DNA from: Shewanella xiamenensis
GTDB lineage: Bacteria; Pseudomonadota; Gammaproteobacteria; Enterobacterales; Shewanellaceae
Reading direction: 5' to 3'
Length of the DNA: 64,000 nucleotides
NCBI RefSeq assembly: GCF_014647135.1
Contig: NZ_BMOP01000008.1
Location: 118,830 to 182,829 of the forward strand
In this document: piece after piece, positions 55,715 to 64,000 of the stretch
Numbering within the stretch: the first letter of the stretch is position 1
Layout: each line of letters opens with the position of its first letter
The notes under the pieces: model-generated
Database searches by the model: none
What the model saw: the letters and a program-made list of their open reading frames with translations, nothing else
Told to the model about the DNA's origin: nothing
Position numbers and translations under genes: made by a program

Positions 55715-57091
55715 TTGAAGCAGCCCACTCAGATAAGCTGGGATCAGTCGATGATCGAAAAATATAACTACAGCGGTCCCCGTTATACTTCTTATCCAAC
55801 GGCGCTAGAGTTCGATGATTCATTCACTGAACAAAACCTGTTAACGGCGATTGAAAACAGTAAGAGTGACAAACTGTCGCTGTATATTCACATCCCCTTC
55901 TGCGCCAAACTTTGCTACTACTGTGGCTGTAATAAAGTCATCACTCGCCACGCCCACAAGGCTGATCAATACATTGAGTATTTAAGCCTCGAAATTATTA
56001 AGCGTGCTCCACTGTTTAAGCACTACACAGTCACCCAAATGCACTGGGGCGGCGGCACGCCAACCTTCTTAAATCCTGAGCAAATTCTGAAGTTAACCGA
56101 CTTAATCAAGGCTAACTTTAACTTTGCCGCTGAAGGTGAGTTCTCGATCGAAGTTGACCCGCGTGAGATTGAGCTTTCAATGCTCGATACCTTAAAAGAA
56201 GCAGGCTTTAACCGCATTTCTATCGGGGTGCAGGACTTCAATAAAGAAGTACAAGTCGCAGTTAACCGCGAGCAGGACGAGCAATTTATTTTCGATTTAA
56301 TGGCCAAAGCCAAGGCCATGGGATTCGTCTCAACCAATATCGACTTAATTTACGGTCTGCCACACCAGACACCCGAAACATTCGCCGCCACCATGCAGCG
56401 CGTGTTAGATCTGTCGCCCGACCGTCTATCTATGTTCAACTATGCCCATTTACCCGCGCGTTTTGCCGCGCAGCGTAAAATCAAAGATGAACATTTACCA
56501 TCGCCGAAACAGAAACTCGAGATGTTGCATCAAACAATCGAGACCTTAACTGGCGCAGGTTATCAGTACATTGGCATGGACCACTTCGCTAAGCCCGACG
56601 ATGAGCTGGCTAAGTTACAACGCGAAGGCAAACTGCATCGCAACTTCCAGGGTTATACCACCCAAGAAGAATGCGACCTGCTTGGCCTTGGCGTGTCTTC
56701 AATCAGCCAAATCGGCGATTGTTATGCGCAAAACCAGAAGGACATTCGTCCTTACTACGAAGCCATCGACAAAGACGGACATGCGCTGTGGAAAGGTTGT
56801 AGCCTGAACCGTGATGACGAAATCCGCCGCGTAGTGATCAAACAATTGATCTGCCACTTCGATTTAGATATGGCGAAAATGGACGAAAAACTGGGTATTA
56901 AGTTTGAGGAATACTTCGCCGAAGACTTAAAACTACTGCAAACCTTTATCGACGATAAATTAGTTGAAATCGCCGACAGAAAGATCACCATCAGCCCCAC
57001 AGGCCGCCTGTTGATCCGCAATATCTGTATGTGCTTCGACCTTTACTACCGTCAAAAAGCGCGTCAACAACAGTTCTCCCGTGTGATCTAA
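55715..57091 (+). CDS. hemN: Oxygen-independent coproporphyrinogen III dehydrogenase HemN
   Basis: A 458-residue radical SAM enzyme for haem synthesis without oxygen. The TTG start has GGAGG upstream. YIHIPFCAKLCYYCGCNKV gives the C-x3-C-x2-C cluster. WGGGTPTFL, RISIGVQDFN and the GMDHFAKPDDELA block distinguish true HemN from its relatives. Full length for E. coli-type HemN. An FNR-like half site upstream was too weak to call. Confidence 0.95.
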   Translation: MKQPTQISWDQSMIEKYNYSGPRYTSYPTALEFDDSFTEQNLLTAIENSKSDKLSLYIHIPFCAKLCYYCGCNKVITRHAHKADQYIEYLSLEIIKRAPLFKHYTVTQMHWGGGTPTFLNPEQILKLTDLIKANFNFAAEGEFSIEVDPREIELSMLDTLKEAGFNRISIGVQDFNKEVQVAVNREQDEQFIFDLMAKAKAMGFVSTNIDLIYGLPHQTPETFAATMQRVLDLSPDRLSMFNYAHLPARFAAQRKIKDEHLPSPKQKLEMLHQTIETLTGAGYQYIGMDHFAKPDDELAKLQREGKLHRNFQGYTTQEECDLLGLGVSSISQIGDCYAQNQKDIRPYYEAIDKDGHALWKGCSLNRDDEIRRVVIKQLICHFDLDMAKMDEKLGIKFEEYFAEDLKLLQTFIDDKLVEIADRKITISPTGRLLIRNICMCFDLYYRQKARQQQFSRVI

Positions 57092-57105
57092 CACTGACAC
57101 ATTTC

Positions 57106-57145
57106 CAATAAAAAAATCCGACTCGAATGTCGGATTTTTTATTGG
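57106..57145. terminator. Bidirectional terminator between hemN and add
   Basis: AAAAAATCCGAC-TCGAAT-GTCGGATTTTTT with further pairing of flanking CCAAT and ATTGG. Confidence 0.88.
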
Positions 57146-57162
57146 AAAATAGAGCTACTTAC

Positions 57163-58167
<1,005 letters not shown>

Positions 58168-58369
58168 CTATGTGAACTACCCAGCCAATGCTTTTGTTAT
58201 TTGGTCTAGGGCGGACACTAAGTTTAACACGCATTCTTTGGTGGCACTTAGCTAAGGGCAGGATTTAAATTCACATTCAGTCACAATTCTGCTTAATATG
58301 CGTACAAGAATCTGGGGTAAACCTCAGGCATAATGACTTCAATAACAACGAAAATATCCGAGATAAATC

Positions 58370-60172
58370 ATGCATAAACTCTTTACCCCAAGCTTACTGA
58401 TTTGCGCCCTAACTGCCTGTAGCACAGCTCAAACTCCTATCGAACATACACCGACAACCATCACTACAGCGCAGGCGCCAGCCAAAACTATGGCACCAGC
58501 ACTGCAAGCGATTGTGGATCAAAGTTGGCAACTCCAACTCAGTGCCAGCCCAGAAATGGCCTATGGAATGGGAGACAAAAGTGCTGCGGGTAAACTACAA
58601 GATCTGTCACCAGAAGCCTTAGCCAAGCTCAATCAAGGACAAATTGCCATTCTGGCCCAATTGAAAGCACTGAATCGCAGCAAGCTGAGTAAAGAAGATA
58701 AAATCAACGCCCAAATCCTCGAGGATCAGATCCAAAATGAGGTTGATCTCTATAAATACAAGGATTACTACCTGCCAATCACCGCAGAGAGCGGCTTCCA
58801 CGCCTATATATCTTCCATTGCACAAGGGCGATTCAACACCCTAGAGGATTACCAAAACTACCTAGGTAAGCTTAAGGCGCTACCGACCTATTTTGCCCAG
58901 CAAACCCATTGGTTAAAACAAGGCTTAAAGGAAGGTATTACACCGCCTAAGGCGACGCTCAAGGGATTTGAAAACAGCATTAGTGCTTACATCTTACCGG
59001 TAGAGAAAAGCAGTTATTTCAAGCCATTTACTCAATATCCAAGCCACTTTACCGAGGCGCAAAAAGCACAGCTCACCCAAGAAGGCAAAATCTTAGTCGA
59101 ACAAAATGTAATCCCGACCTATCAGGCTTTTTATGATTTTATGACTCAGGAGTATATGCCCAACACTCGGGAAAATATTGCCGCCAACAGCTTACCCGAT
59201 GGTGATGCCTTCTACGAGAACCGCGTTCGCTACTACACGACCTTAAATATGACCTCGGTCGAAGTGCACGAGCTCGGTTTAAAAGAAGTAAAGCGTATCC
59301 GCCAGGAAATGGAGCAAGTCATTAAGTCTGTTGGCTTTAAAGGCAGCTTTGCCGACTTTTTACATTTCTTAAGAACCGATCCCCAGTTTTATACCACCAG
59401 TGCGGATCAGCTCCTGAAAGAGGCGGCCTTTATTGCCAAAAAAGCCGATGCCATGTTGCCCAAATATTTTGGTAAATTGCCGCGAAAACCCTACGGTATC
59501 GCGCCAGTGCCGGCCGAAATTGCCCCTAAATACACATCCGGCCGTTATTCAGGCTCTAATCGTGATGACGAGCCGGGTTACTACTGGGTTAATACCTACG
59601 CCTTAGATAAGCGCCCGCTCTATGAACTCGAAGCGCTAACGCTACACGAAGCTGTGCCCGGACATCATCTGCAGATTTCACTTAACTCCGAACTGAGCTC
59701 GTTGCCTGATTTTCGTCGCTATAGCTACATTTCGGCCTTTGGTGAAGGTTGGGGATTGTATAGCGAGTACTTAGGCTTAGAAGCGGGATTCTATCAAGAC
59801 CCTTACAGTAACTTTGGACGTCTCACTTACGAGATGTGGCGCGCCGCTCGCCTCGTTGTCGATACGGGGATGCACGCCCAAGGTTGGAGTCGAGAACAAG
59901 CCATCGAGTTTATGGCGAGCAACACGGCGTTATCGCTCCACAATGTGACCACTGAGATTGACCGCTACATTACCTGGCCAGGGCAAGCGCTCTCCTACAA
60001 GATTGGTGAGCTCACCATTAAACGCCTACGCGCGAAAGCCGAGCAAGCCTTAGGCGACAAATTTGATATTCGCGCCTTCCACGACGCGGTATTAGAAAAT
60101 GGTTCTGTACCTATGTCGGTGCTGGAGCAACAGATAAACGACTTTATCGAAGCACAAAAAGCCGCGATTTAA
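58370..60172 (+). CDS. DUF885 family lipoprotein, putative zinc peptidase
   Basis: A 600-residue protein with a lipoprotein signal (LLICALTACS, lipid-modified Cys at about 17), so probably anchored in an outer or inner membrane. The C-terminal half has LTLHEAVPGHHLQIS, a His-Glu/His-His zinc-site pattern of the DUF885 family, and FGEGWGLYSEYLG. This supports metallopeptidase-like activity, not shown by sequence alone. Monocistronic with its own terminator. Confidence 0.85.
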   Translation: MHKLFTPSLLICALTACSTAQTPIEHTPTTITTAQAPAKTMAPALQAIVDQSWQLQLSASPEMAYGMGDKSAAGKLQDLSPEALAKLNQGQIAILAQLKALNRSKLSKEDKINAQILEDQIQNEVDLYKYKDYYLPITAESGFHAYISSIAQGRFNTLEDYQNYLGKLKALPTYFAQQTHWLKQGLKEGITPPKATLKGFENSISAYILPVEKSSYFKPFTQYPSHFTEAQKAQLTQEGKILVEQNVIPTYQAFYDFMTQEYMPNTRENIAANSLPDGDAFYENRVRYYTTLNMTSVEVHELGLKEVKRIRQEMEQVIKSVGFKGSFADFLHFLRTDPQFYTTSADQLLKEAAFIAKKADAMLPKYFGKLPRKPYGIAPVPAEIAPKYTSGRYSGSNRDDEPGYYWVNTYALDKRPLYELEALTLHEAVPGHHLQISLNSELSSLPDFRRYSYISAFGEGWGLYSEYLGLEAGFYQDPYSNFGRLTYEMWRAARLVVDTGMHAQGWSREQAIEFMASNTALSLHNVTTEIDRYITWPGQALSYKIGELTIKRLRAKAEQALGDKFDIRAFHDAVLENGSVPMSVLEQQINDFIEAQKAAI

Positions 60173-60181
60173 GCTCATCCC

Positions 60182-60212
60182 AAGGGAGCGGGTATTTTCC
60201 TGCTCCCTTTCC
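60182..60212 (+). terminator. Terminator of the DUF885 gene
   Basis: AAGGGAGC (60182-60189) pairs with GCTCCCTT (60202-60209), with extra inner G:C pairs. Confidence 0.7.
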
Positions 60213-60274
60213 TGCCCGCCCCAGTTCTCTGATACACTCTAGCAAACCTTTTTGCCCGAGATGTGCGACAGAGT

Positions 60275-61288
60275 ATGAGCCAAACGCCCCTAAACTTTCC
60301 AAGGAAAGAGTTTTCCAAGGTAGCTTTTTCAACGGAACACGATTTAAATACTTCTGAACAGCAAGCCTTTTGGCAAACCGTTGTCCAAGACACACTCAAA
60401 ACCTCCGATGGGTTAACCTTGGCCTATATGATGGTCAAGCATCCCAAGGCCCATGCCAGCATAGTTATCAGCAGTGGCCGGGTTGAGTCCTACTTAAAGT
60501 ATCAAGAATTGGTATTTGACTTGTATCAGCAAGGCTATTCGGTGTTTGCCATTGATCACCGCGGCCAGGGATTATCGAGCCGCATGACGGCAAATCCCCA
60601 TCAAGGCCATGTGCGGCGGTTCAACGACTATATCGACGACTTTGCCCTGTTTATGCAAAGCGTTGTACTCAAACATGCCACTTCGCCGCTGTTCTTACTC
60701 GGGCATTCCATGGGCGGCGCCATCGGCACCTTGTATCTCAAACAACATCCAGATGTTTTTACCGCGGCGGCATTCTCAGCCCCCATGTATGGTATTAAGT
60801 TACCTATGCCCAAAGGATTTGTCCGTTGGCTTGCCAGTAAGCTCGATACTAGCCTCAACGGTGGAGAGCCTAACTATGTTCTCAGCGGGCAAAACTATAA
60901 GGCCGCTCCCTTCAAAGGCAATGATCTCACCCATTGCCAGAGCCGTTACCAAGCTTACCGAGAATTGTACGATGCAGCGCCAAAGCTGCAATTAGGCTCA
61001 CCGACTAACCGCTGGTTGACTGAATCCTTAGATGCGGCCGATGCCTGTGTCTTGGCCACGGCACATATCCGCACACCCATTCTGATCCTACAAGCTGGTG
61101 AGGATAAAATTGTCGACAATGCCGCACAAAATCTTGCGGTGAGTTCTAATTGCCAACTAAAAGTGATTGCAGGTGCTGCCCATGAAATTTTTATGGAGAA
61201 GGATAGCTATCGCAATCAAGCACTCAATTACGTACTCGACTTTTTTAAACGCTACGCAACAAGGGACGTGGACAAACAAGCTGTTTAA
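60275..61288 (+). CDS. Alpha/beta hydrolase, lysophospholipase L2-like (PldB)
   Basis: A 337-residue protein from the ATG at 60275. The serine nucleophile elbow is GHSMGGAIGTLYL. The oxyanion region VFAIDHRGQGLS, the Asp region ILILQAGEDKIVDN and the terminal His in GAAHEIFMEKDSYR complete the triad. It resembles PldB, which hydrolyses lysophospholipids. Its last 44 bases overlap the 3' end of the gene on the other strand. Confidence 0.85.
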   Translation: MSQTPLNFPRKEFSKVAFSTEHDLNTSEQQAFWQTVVQDTLKTSDGLTLAYMMVKHPKAHASIVISSGRVESYLKYQELVFDLYQQGYSVFAIDHRGQGLSSRMTANPHQGHVRRFNDYIDDFALFMQSVVLKHATSPLFLLGHSMGGAIGTLYLKQHPDVFTAAAFSAPMYGIKLPMPKGFVRWLASKLDTSLNGGEPNYVLSGQNYKAAPFKGNDLTHCQSRYQAYRELYDAAPKLQLGSPTNRWLTESLDAADACVLATAHIRTPILILQAGEDKIVDNAAQNLAVSSNCQLKVIAGAAHEIFMEKDSYRNQALNYVLDFFKRYATRDVDKQAV

Positions 61289-63695
61289 AATCATTAAAAC
61301 TCAAGGCTCGAGCGATATTGTAGCCTTGAAAGTGCGTACATCCTAAGGTTGTAAATAGCTGCTGTTGCTGTACAGATTCGACACCTTTCGCCACTATCGG
61401 CAGTTTAAAAGATTGTATCGATTGAATAAGCGCTTGGCTCCAACTGGCATCAACCAGCAAGCTTGCAGCACAATGCAAATCTAACTTAACCTCTGTAAGC
61501 GGGTAGTGGTGTAGGCAACTTAAGGCGCACTGGCCAGCACCAAAGTTATCTAATGTAATCGCAATACCAGCCTCTGTTAACTGTCGGATACGTGGCTCAA
61601 CAAAAGCGTTAGCAGTAAGCAATATACCCTCAGCAAGTTCAACCCCCAGTTGCTTATCATCAAGCTCATAGGAACGAACTAAAGTAATAAATTGATCTAC
61701 AAAATCAGCTTGGCAAAAAGATAAGGTACTTATATTCAACGTCATACGCGGCAGTATGATGCCCTGTTGCTTAAACTTTTTGACTAACTGACAAACTCGA
61801 TCGGCAACATTTAAATCAAGCGCGGCGATTAATCCATTATGCTCAGCTAAGCGAATAAACTGCGCTACAGGCACGATTTCACCATTGGGTAAATACCAGC
61901 GAGATAAAACCTCTGCAGAAACAATTTTGCCTTGCCTATCAACAACAGGCTGGAACATCAAAGAGAGTTGATTGTCAGTAATCGCATGTTGTAATGCACT
62001 GATTAATGACGATTCAGGATCAACAGCAGACGCTAAGTCTGGATGATAAAACGCGCATCCCTCATGCTCCAGTGACAGAGCACACTTCATTGCGAGTTGC
62101 GCACGCTGAACCACGAGTTCTGGAGTGAGAGTATCGACGGGATCTAATAAACAAATACCCACGTTGGCACTCAAACTAAAATGAGACTCTCCATAATGGA
62201 AAGGGCGAATCGTAATTTGTCTTAACTCGGTTGCCAAAGCTAATGCACGACGCCCTGCAATCTCAGCATCAACGGCCAACTCCTTAATTAAAAGAGCAAA
62301 ATGACCAAGTTCAATATGAGCAACGACAATGTTCTCTGTAAAATAACTCGAGAGCCTTGCACTTAACTGCGACAGTAAACGCTCAAGTTCGTGGGATGAT
62401 AATGCCTCGCTAACGCCTAAGGTATCGACATTAACGAATAATAATGCTCCCCACTGGCCAGAACTATTACGTTGAGTCAGGTAATGTGACAATTGCGCCA
62501 TAAATACTTCAGGAAGCATCCGATGACCACCTGCCGATTGCTTCACTAACTCCGCAATCGCAGCATGGTTTCTCTCACTCTCTGATACATCGACATGAAT
62601 GCCTATCATCCGAGTCGGTCTACCAAGATGGTCCCAGTCGACTAACATGCCACGGTCAAATACCCAGACATAATGCCCTTCGCGGTGCTGTAAGCGATGA
62701 ACACTCTCAAACTCTTTTGTTTTTCCGCTCACATATTCCTGTAAGCAATGCAATACAGCCCGTCTATCCTCGGGATGCAAACGTGTTTCCCATGTCTGGA
62801 ATACCCCTTCCAGTTCATCGGGTTGATAACCTATCATTTCTTTCCAGCGGTCGGAGAGAAACACTTCGCCAGTACGAAGATCCCAATCCCAAATACCATT
62901 GCGCGACCCTTCAACGGCAAATAACCAACGCTGTTCACTATCATTAAGCTGTTTAACCGCTCGCGCTAACCGATCATGAACCAATTGTAGGTTTGTTTGC
63001 AGGGATAAAATCTCGGACGCACTCCAAGGTACTTGAGTAGAAAATGCCGATGTGCCGACATGTTGTGCCGATTTGCATAACAGCTTCAGTGGACGTATTA
63101 GCAGATAATATAACACGCAGGTAAAGCCAATAAGCAGCAACGCCCCAAGCCCCCACACACGCATAAATCGCTGTTGTAACTCGCTTGATGCTCTCGTGAC
63201 CAAAGGGGCTAGATCAGATTCAAGATAAAGCAGCTCTGTGGCCCCAGGATACTGGGCGTCAACTGGATAATAAGCTTGAATTGATAACCTTTCTGGATTG
63301 ACCGAAATACTTGCCTGACCTGATTGCACTACGGCATGATGTCTAAGCACATCATATCCATCAATCACTTCTATCGCATTGCTATCGCGCCAAACAGTAT
63401 GATTAGCAAAACGGATCCGACTGTTCGCATCCAGCAAGATATAAACCATCACATTCATATCTAAGGTTGCTAGAGACACTTCCTGCTCAATCCGCTCAAT
63501 ATCTTGCAATGCCTGTGCTGACTGAACGACAGCCTGCATACGCAAAAGCTGCTGTTTTATCTGACTCACTTGACGATCAGCTAACTCCTTACGCACCAGT
63601 TCACTCTCATAAAAATACTCAGCCGTCACTAACACTAAATAAAGTGTCAGCATACACACAGGAATTAATACGGCGAGTGAGAGTTTGCGAAGCAT
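61245..63695 (-). CDS. PAS-GGDEF-EAL membrane protein with degenerate catalytic motifs
   Basis: An 816-residue protein: TM about 7-27, periplasmic sensor (about 28-185), TM about 188-208, a HAMP-like linker and a PAS/PAC domain (about 265-375, GIWDWDLRTGEVFLSDRWKE and HRLQHREGHYVWVFDRGMLV). A GGDEF-like domain (about 415-545) lacks GG(D/E)EF, with IELGHF in its place. A C-terminal EAL domain follows with AEVLSRW for EAL, LDNFGAG where LDDFGTG is usual and VAKGVES where VAEGVE is usual. Both catalytic activities are therefore doubtful; it may work as an effector or binding protein. Confidence 0.85.
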   Translation of the reverse strand: MLRKLSLAVLIPVCMLTLYLVLVTAEYFYESELVRKELADRQVSQIKQQLLRMQAVVQSAQALQDIERIEQEVSLATLDMNVMVYILLDANSRIRFANHTVWRDSNAIEVIDGYDVLRHHAVVQSGQASISVNPERLSIQAYYPVDAQYPGATELLYLESDLAPLVTRASSELQQRFMRVWGLGALLLIGFTCVLYYLLIRPLKLLCKSAQHVGTSAFSTQVPWSASEILSLQTNLQLVHDRLARAVKQLNDSEQRWLFAVEGSRNGIWDWDLRTGEVFLSDRWKEMIGYQPDELEGVFQTWETRLHPEDRRAVLHCLQEYVSGKTKEFESVHRLQHREGHYVWVFDRGMLVDWDHLGRPTRMIGIHVDVSESERNHAAIAELVKQSAGGHRMLPEVFMAQLSHYLTQRNSSGQWGALLFVNVDTLGVSEALSSHELERLLSQLSARLSSYFTENIVVAHIELGHFALLIKELAVDAEIAGRRALALATELRQITIRPFHYGESHFSLSANVGICLLDPVDTLTPELVVQRAQLAMKCALSLEHEGCAFYHPDLASAVDPESSLISALQHAITDNQLSLMFQPVVDRQGKIVSAEVLSRWYLPNGEIVPVAQFIRLAEHNGLIAALDLNVADRVCQLVKKFKQQGIILPRMTLNISTLSFCQADFVDQFITLVRSYELDDKQLGVELAEGILLTANAFVEPRIRQLTEAGIAITLDNFGAGQCALSCLHHYPLTEVKLDLHCAASLLVDASWSQALIQSIQSFKLPIVAKGVESVQQQQLFTTLGCTHFQGYNIARALSFNDFKQLVCPRPLLRSV

Positions 63696-63891
63696 TGGTA
63701 GCTTATGATCTTAAATAAAGAAATAGACGCCCTGTATGCTAACGGTAAACCTACGACTAAGCAAAAAGACTTAACATAAATACAAGTATTTTGGAGAATA
63801 CTGCCTAAAAATTAAGACAGTGATTGATTGTAATCATCTAATAACATTTAGATGTTTTGAATATGGGATTGCTATGTTATACCATTCCGCA

Positions 63892-64000
63892 TTAAAGTTC
63901 AGTCACCTTTGCCCATTCCCGAGAGCACATCTTTACCACGCGTTTTGTACAACTGATAAAGCTGTTCCATGCCTGGCTGCAGGCATCCACTATGTCCTCA
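63892..64000 (-). CDS. 3' end of an IS630-like transposase, cut by the window edge
   Basis: Only the last 35 residues are present (EDIVDACSQAWNSFISCTKR, then VVKMCSREWAKVTEL and stop). The IV-x-A-C-x-x-A-W-N ... R-x-W-A pattern resembles the C-terminus of IS630-family DDE transposases. The start lies outside the window. A terminal inverted repeat probably lies between the stop and about 63880, where TATACC could include the target TA. Confidence 0.55.
   Translation of the reverse strand, partial: EDIVDACSQAWNSFISCTKRVVKMCSREWAKVTEL

Overview
The window looks like a chromosomal segment of a Shewanella species. I infer this from the gene set and order: a coaD / lipopolysaccharide-core cluster with Kdo kinase KdkA, kbl-tdh, glpE-glpG, polA-spf-engB-cytochrome c4-yihI-hemN, a MobB-MoeA fusion, and tupABC beside molybdenum-cofactor genes. 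Most of it is ordinary, dense gammaproteobacterial chromosome. Only the right edge shows a mobile element, the tail of an IS630-like transposase.

Layout, left to right. 1-2.1 kb: a truncated, non-catalytic malate-synthase-G-like protein, a YeiH-type transporter and a 50-residue membrane ORF. 2.1-8.4 kb: a membrane-anchored LuxR-type regulator divergent from a CusCBA-like RND efflux operon that ends with a DUF3240 (PII-like) gene; a 20-bp palindrome lies between them. 8.4-10.4 kb: a PqiA-like protein and an HD-GYP phosphodiesterase. 10.5-16.4 kb (minus strand): a tight operon of a TonB-dependent receptor carrying a Gly-Thr-Ser minisatellite, a fused double-ATPase/EcfT/S-component ECF importer, a TiaS-like ATP-binding protein and an 80-residue Cys protein. 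Its substrate is unknown, and it is my best candidate for an undescribed system.

16.8-20.6 kb: menF, a solute-binding protein, the queuosine-precursor transporter yhhQ behind a preQ1-I riboswitch, a GNAT acetyltransferase, and a RyhB small RNA with a Fur box. 20.6-30.1 kb: a histidine kinase / NtrC-type regulator pair divergent from tupABC-mobA-mobB/moeA-moaA. The latter operon has a sigma-54 promoter signature and upstream inverted repeats, which suggests that this two-component system controls tungstate uptake and cofactor assembly. A similar repeat sits upstream of the TonB/ECF operon.

30.1-41.8 kb: mutM, a Wzi-like outer-membrane protein, coaD and lipopolysaccharide-core genes (glycosyltransferases, a CDP-glycerol-transferase-like enzyme, a heptosyltransferase, kdkA, waaA). 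42-47.2 kb: a TetR regulator, threonine degradation (kbl-tdh), glpE-glpG and elbB. 47.4-53.6 kb: polA with two DnaA boxes upstream, Spot 42 RNA, a second probable small RNA with a C-rich loop, engB, cytochrome c4 and a long GGA-rich RNA that looks like CsrB/CsrC. 53.6-64 kb: a methyltransferase, yihI, a DUF2489 protein, hemN, add, a DUF885 lipoprotein, a lysophospholipase, a PAS/GGDEF/EAL protein with degenerate catalytic motifs, and the transposase end.

The strongest unifying theme is regulation by RNA and small sites. Within 64 kb there are four probable small RNAs (RyhB, Spot 42, CsrB-like and one unnamed), one riboswitch and several well-formed operators. All calls come from reading the sequence and from remembered family features; no database search was run.
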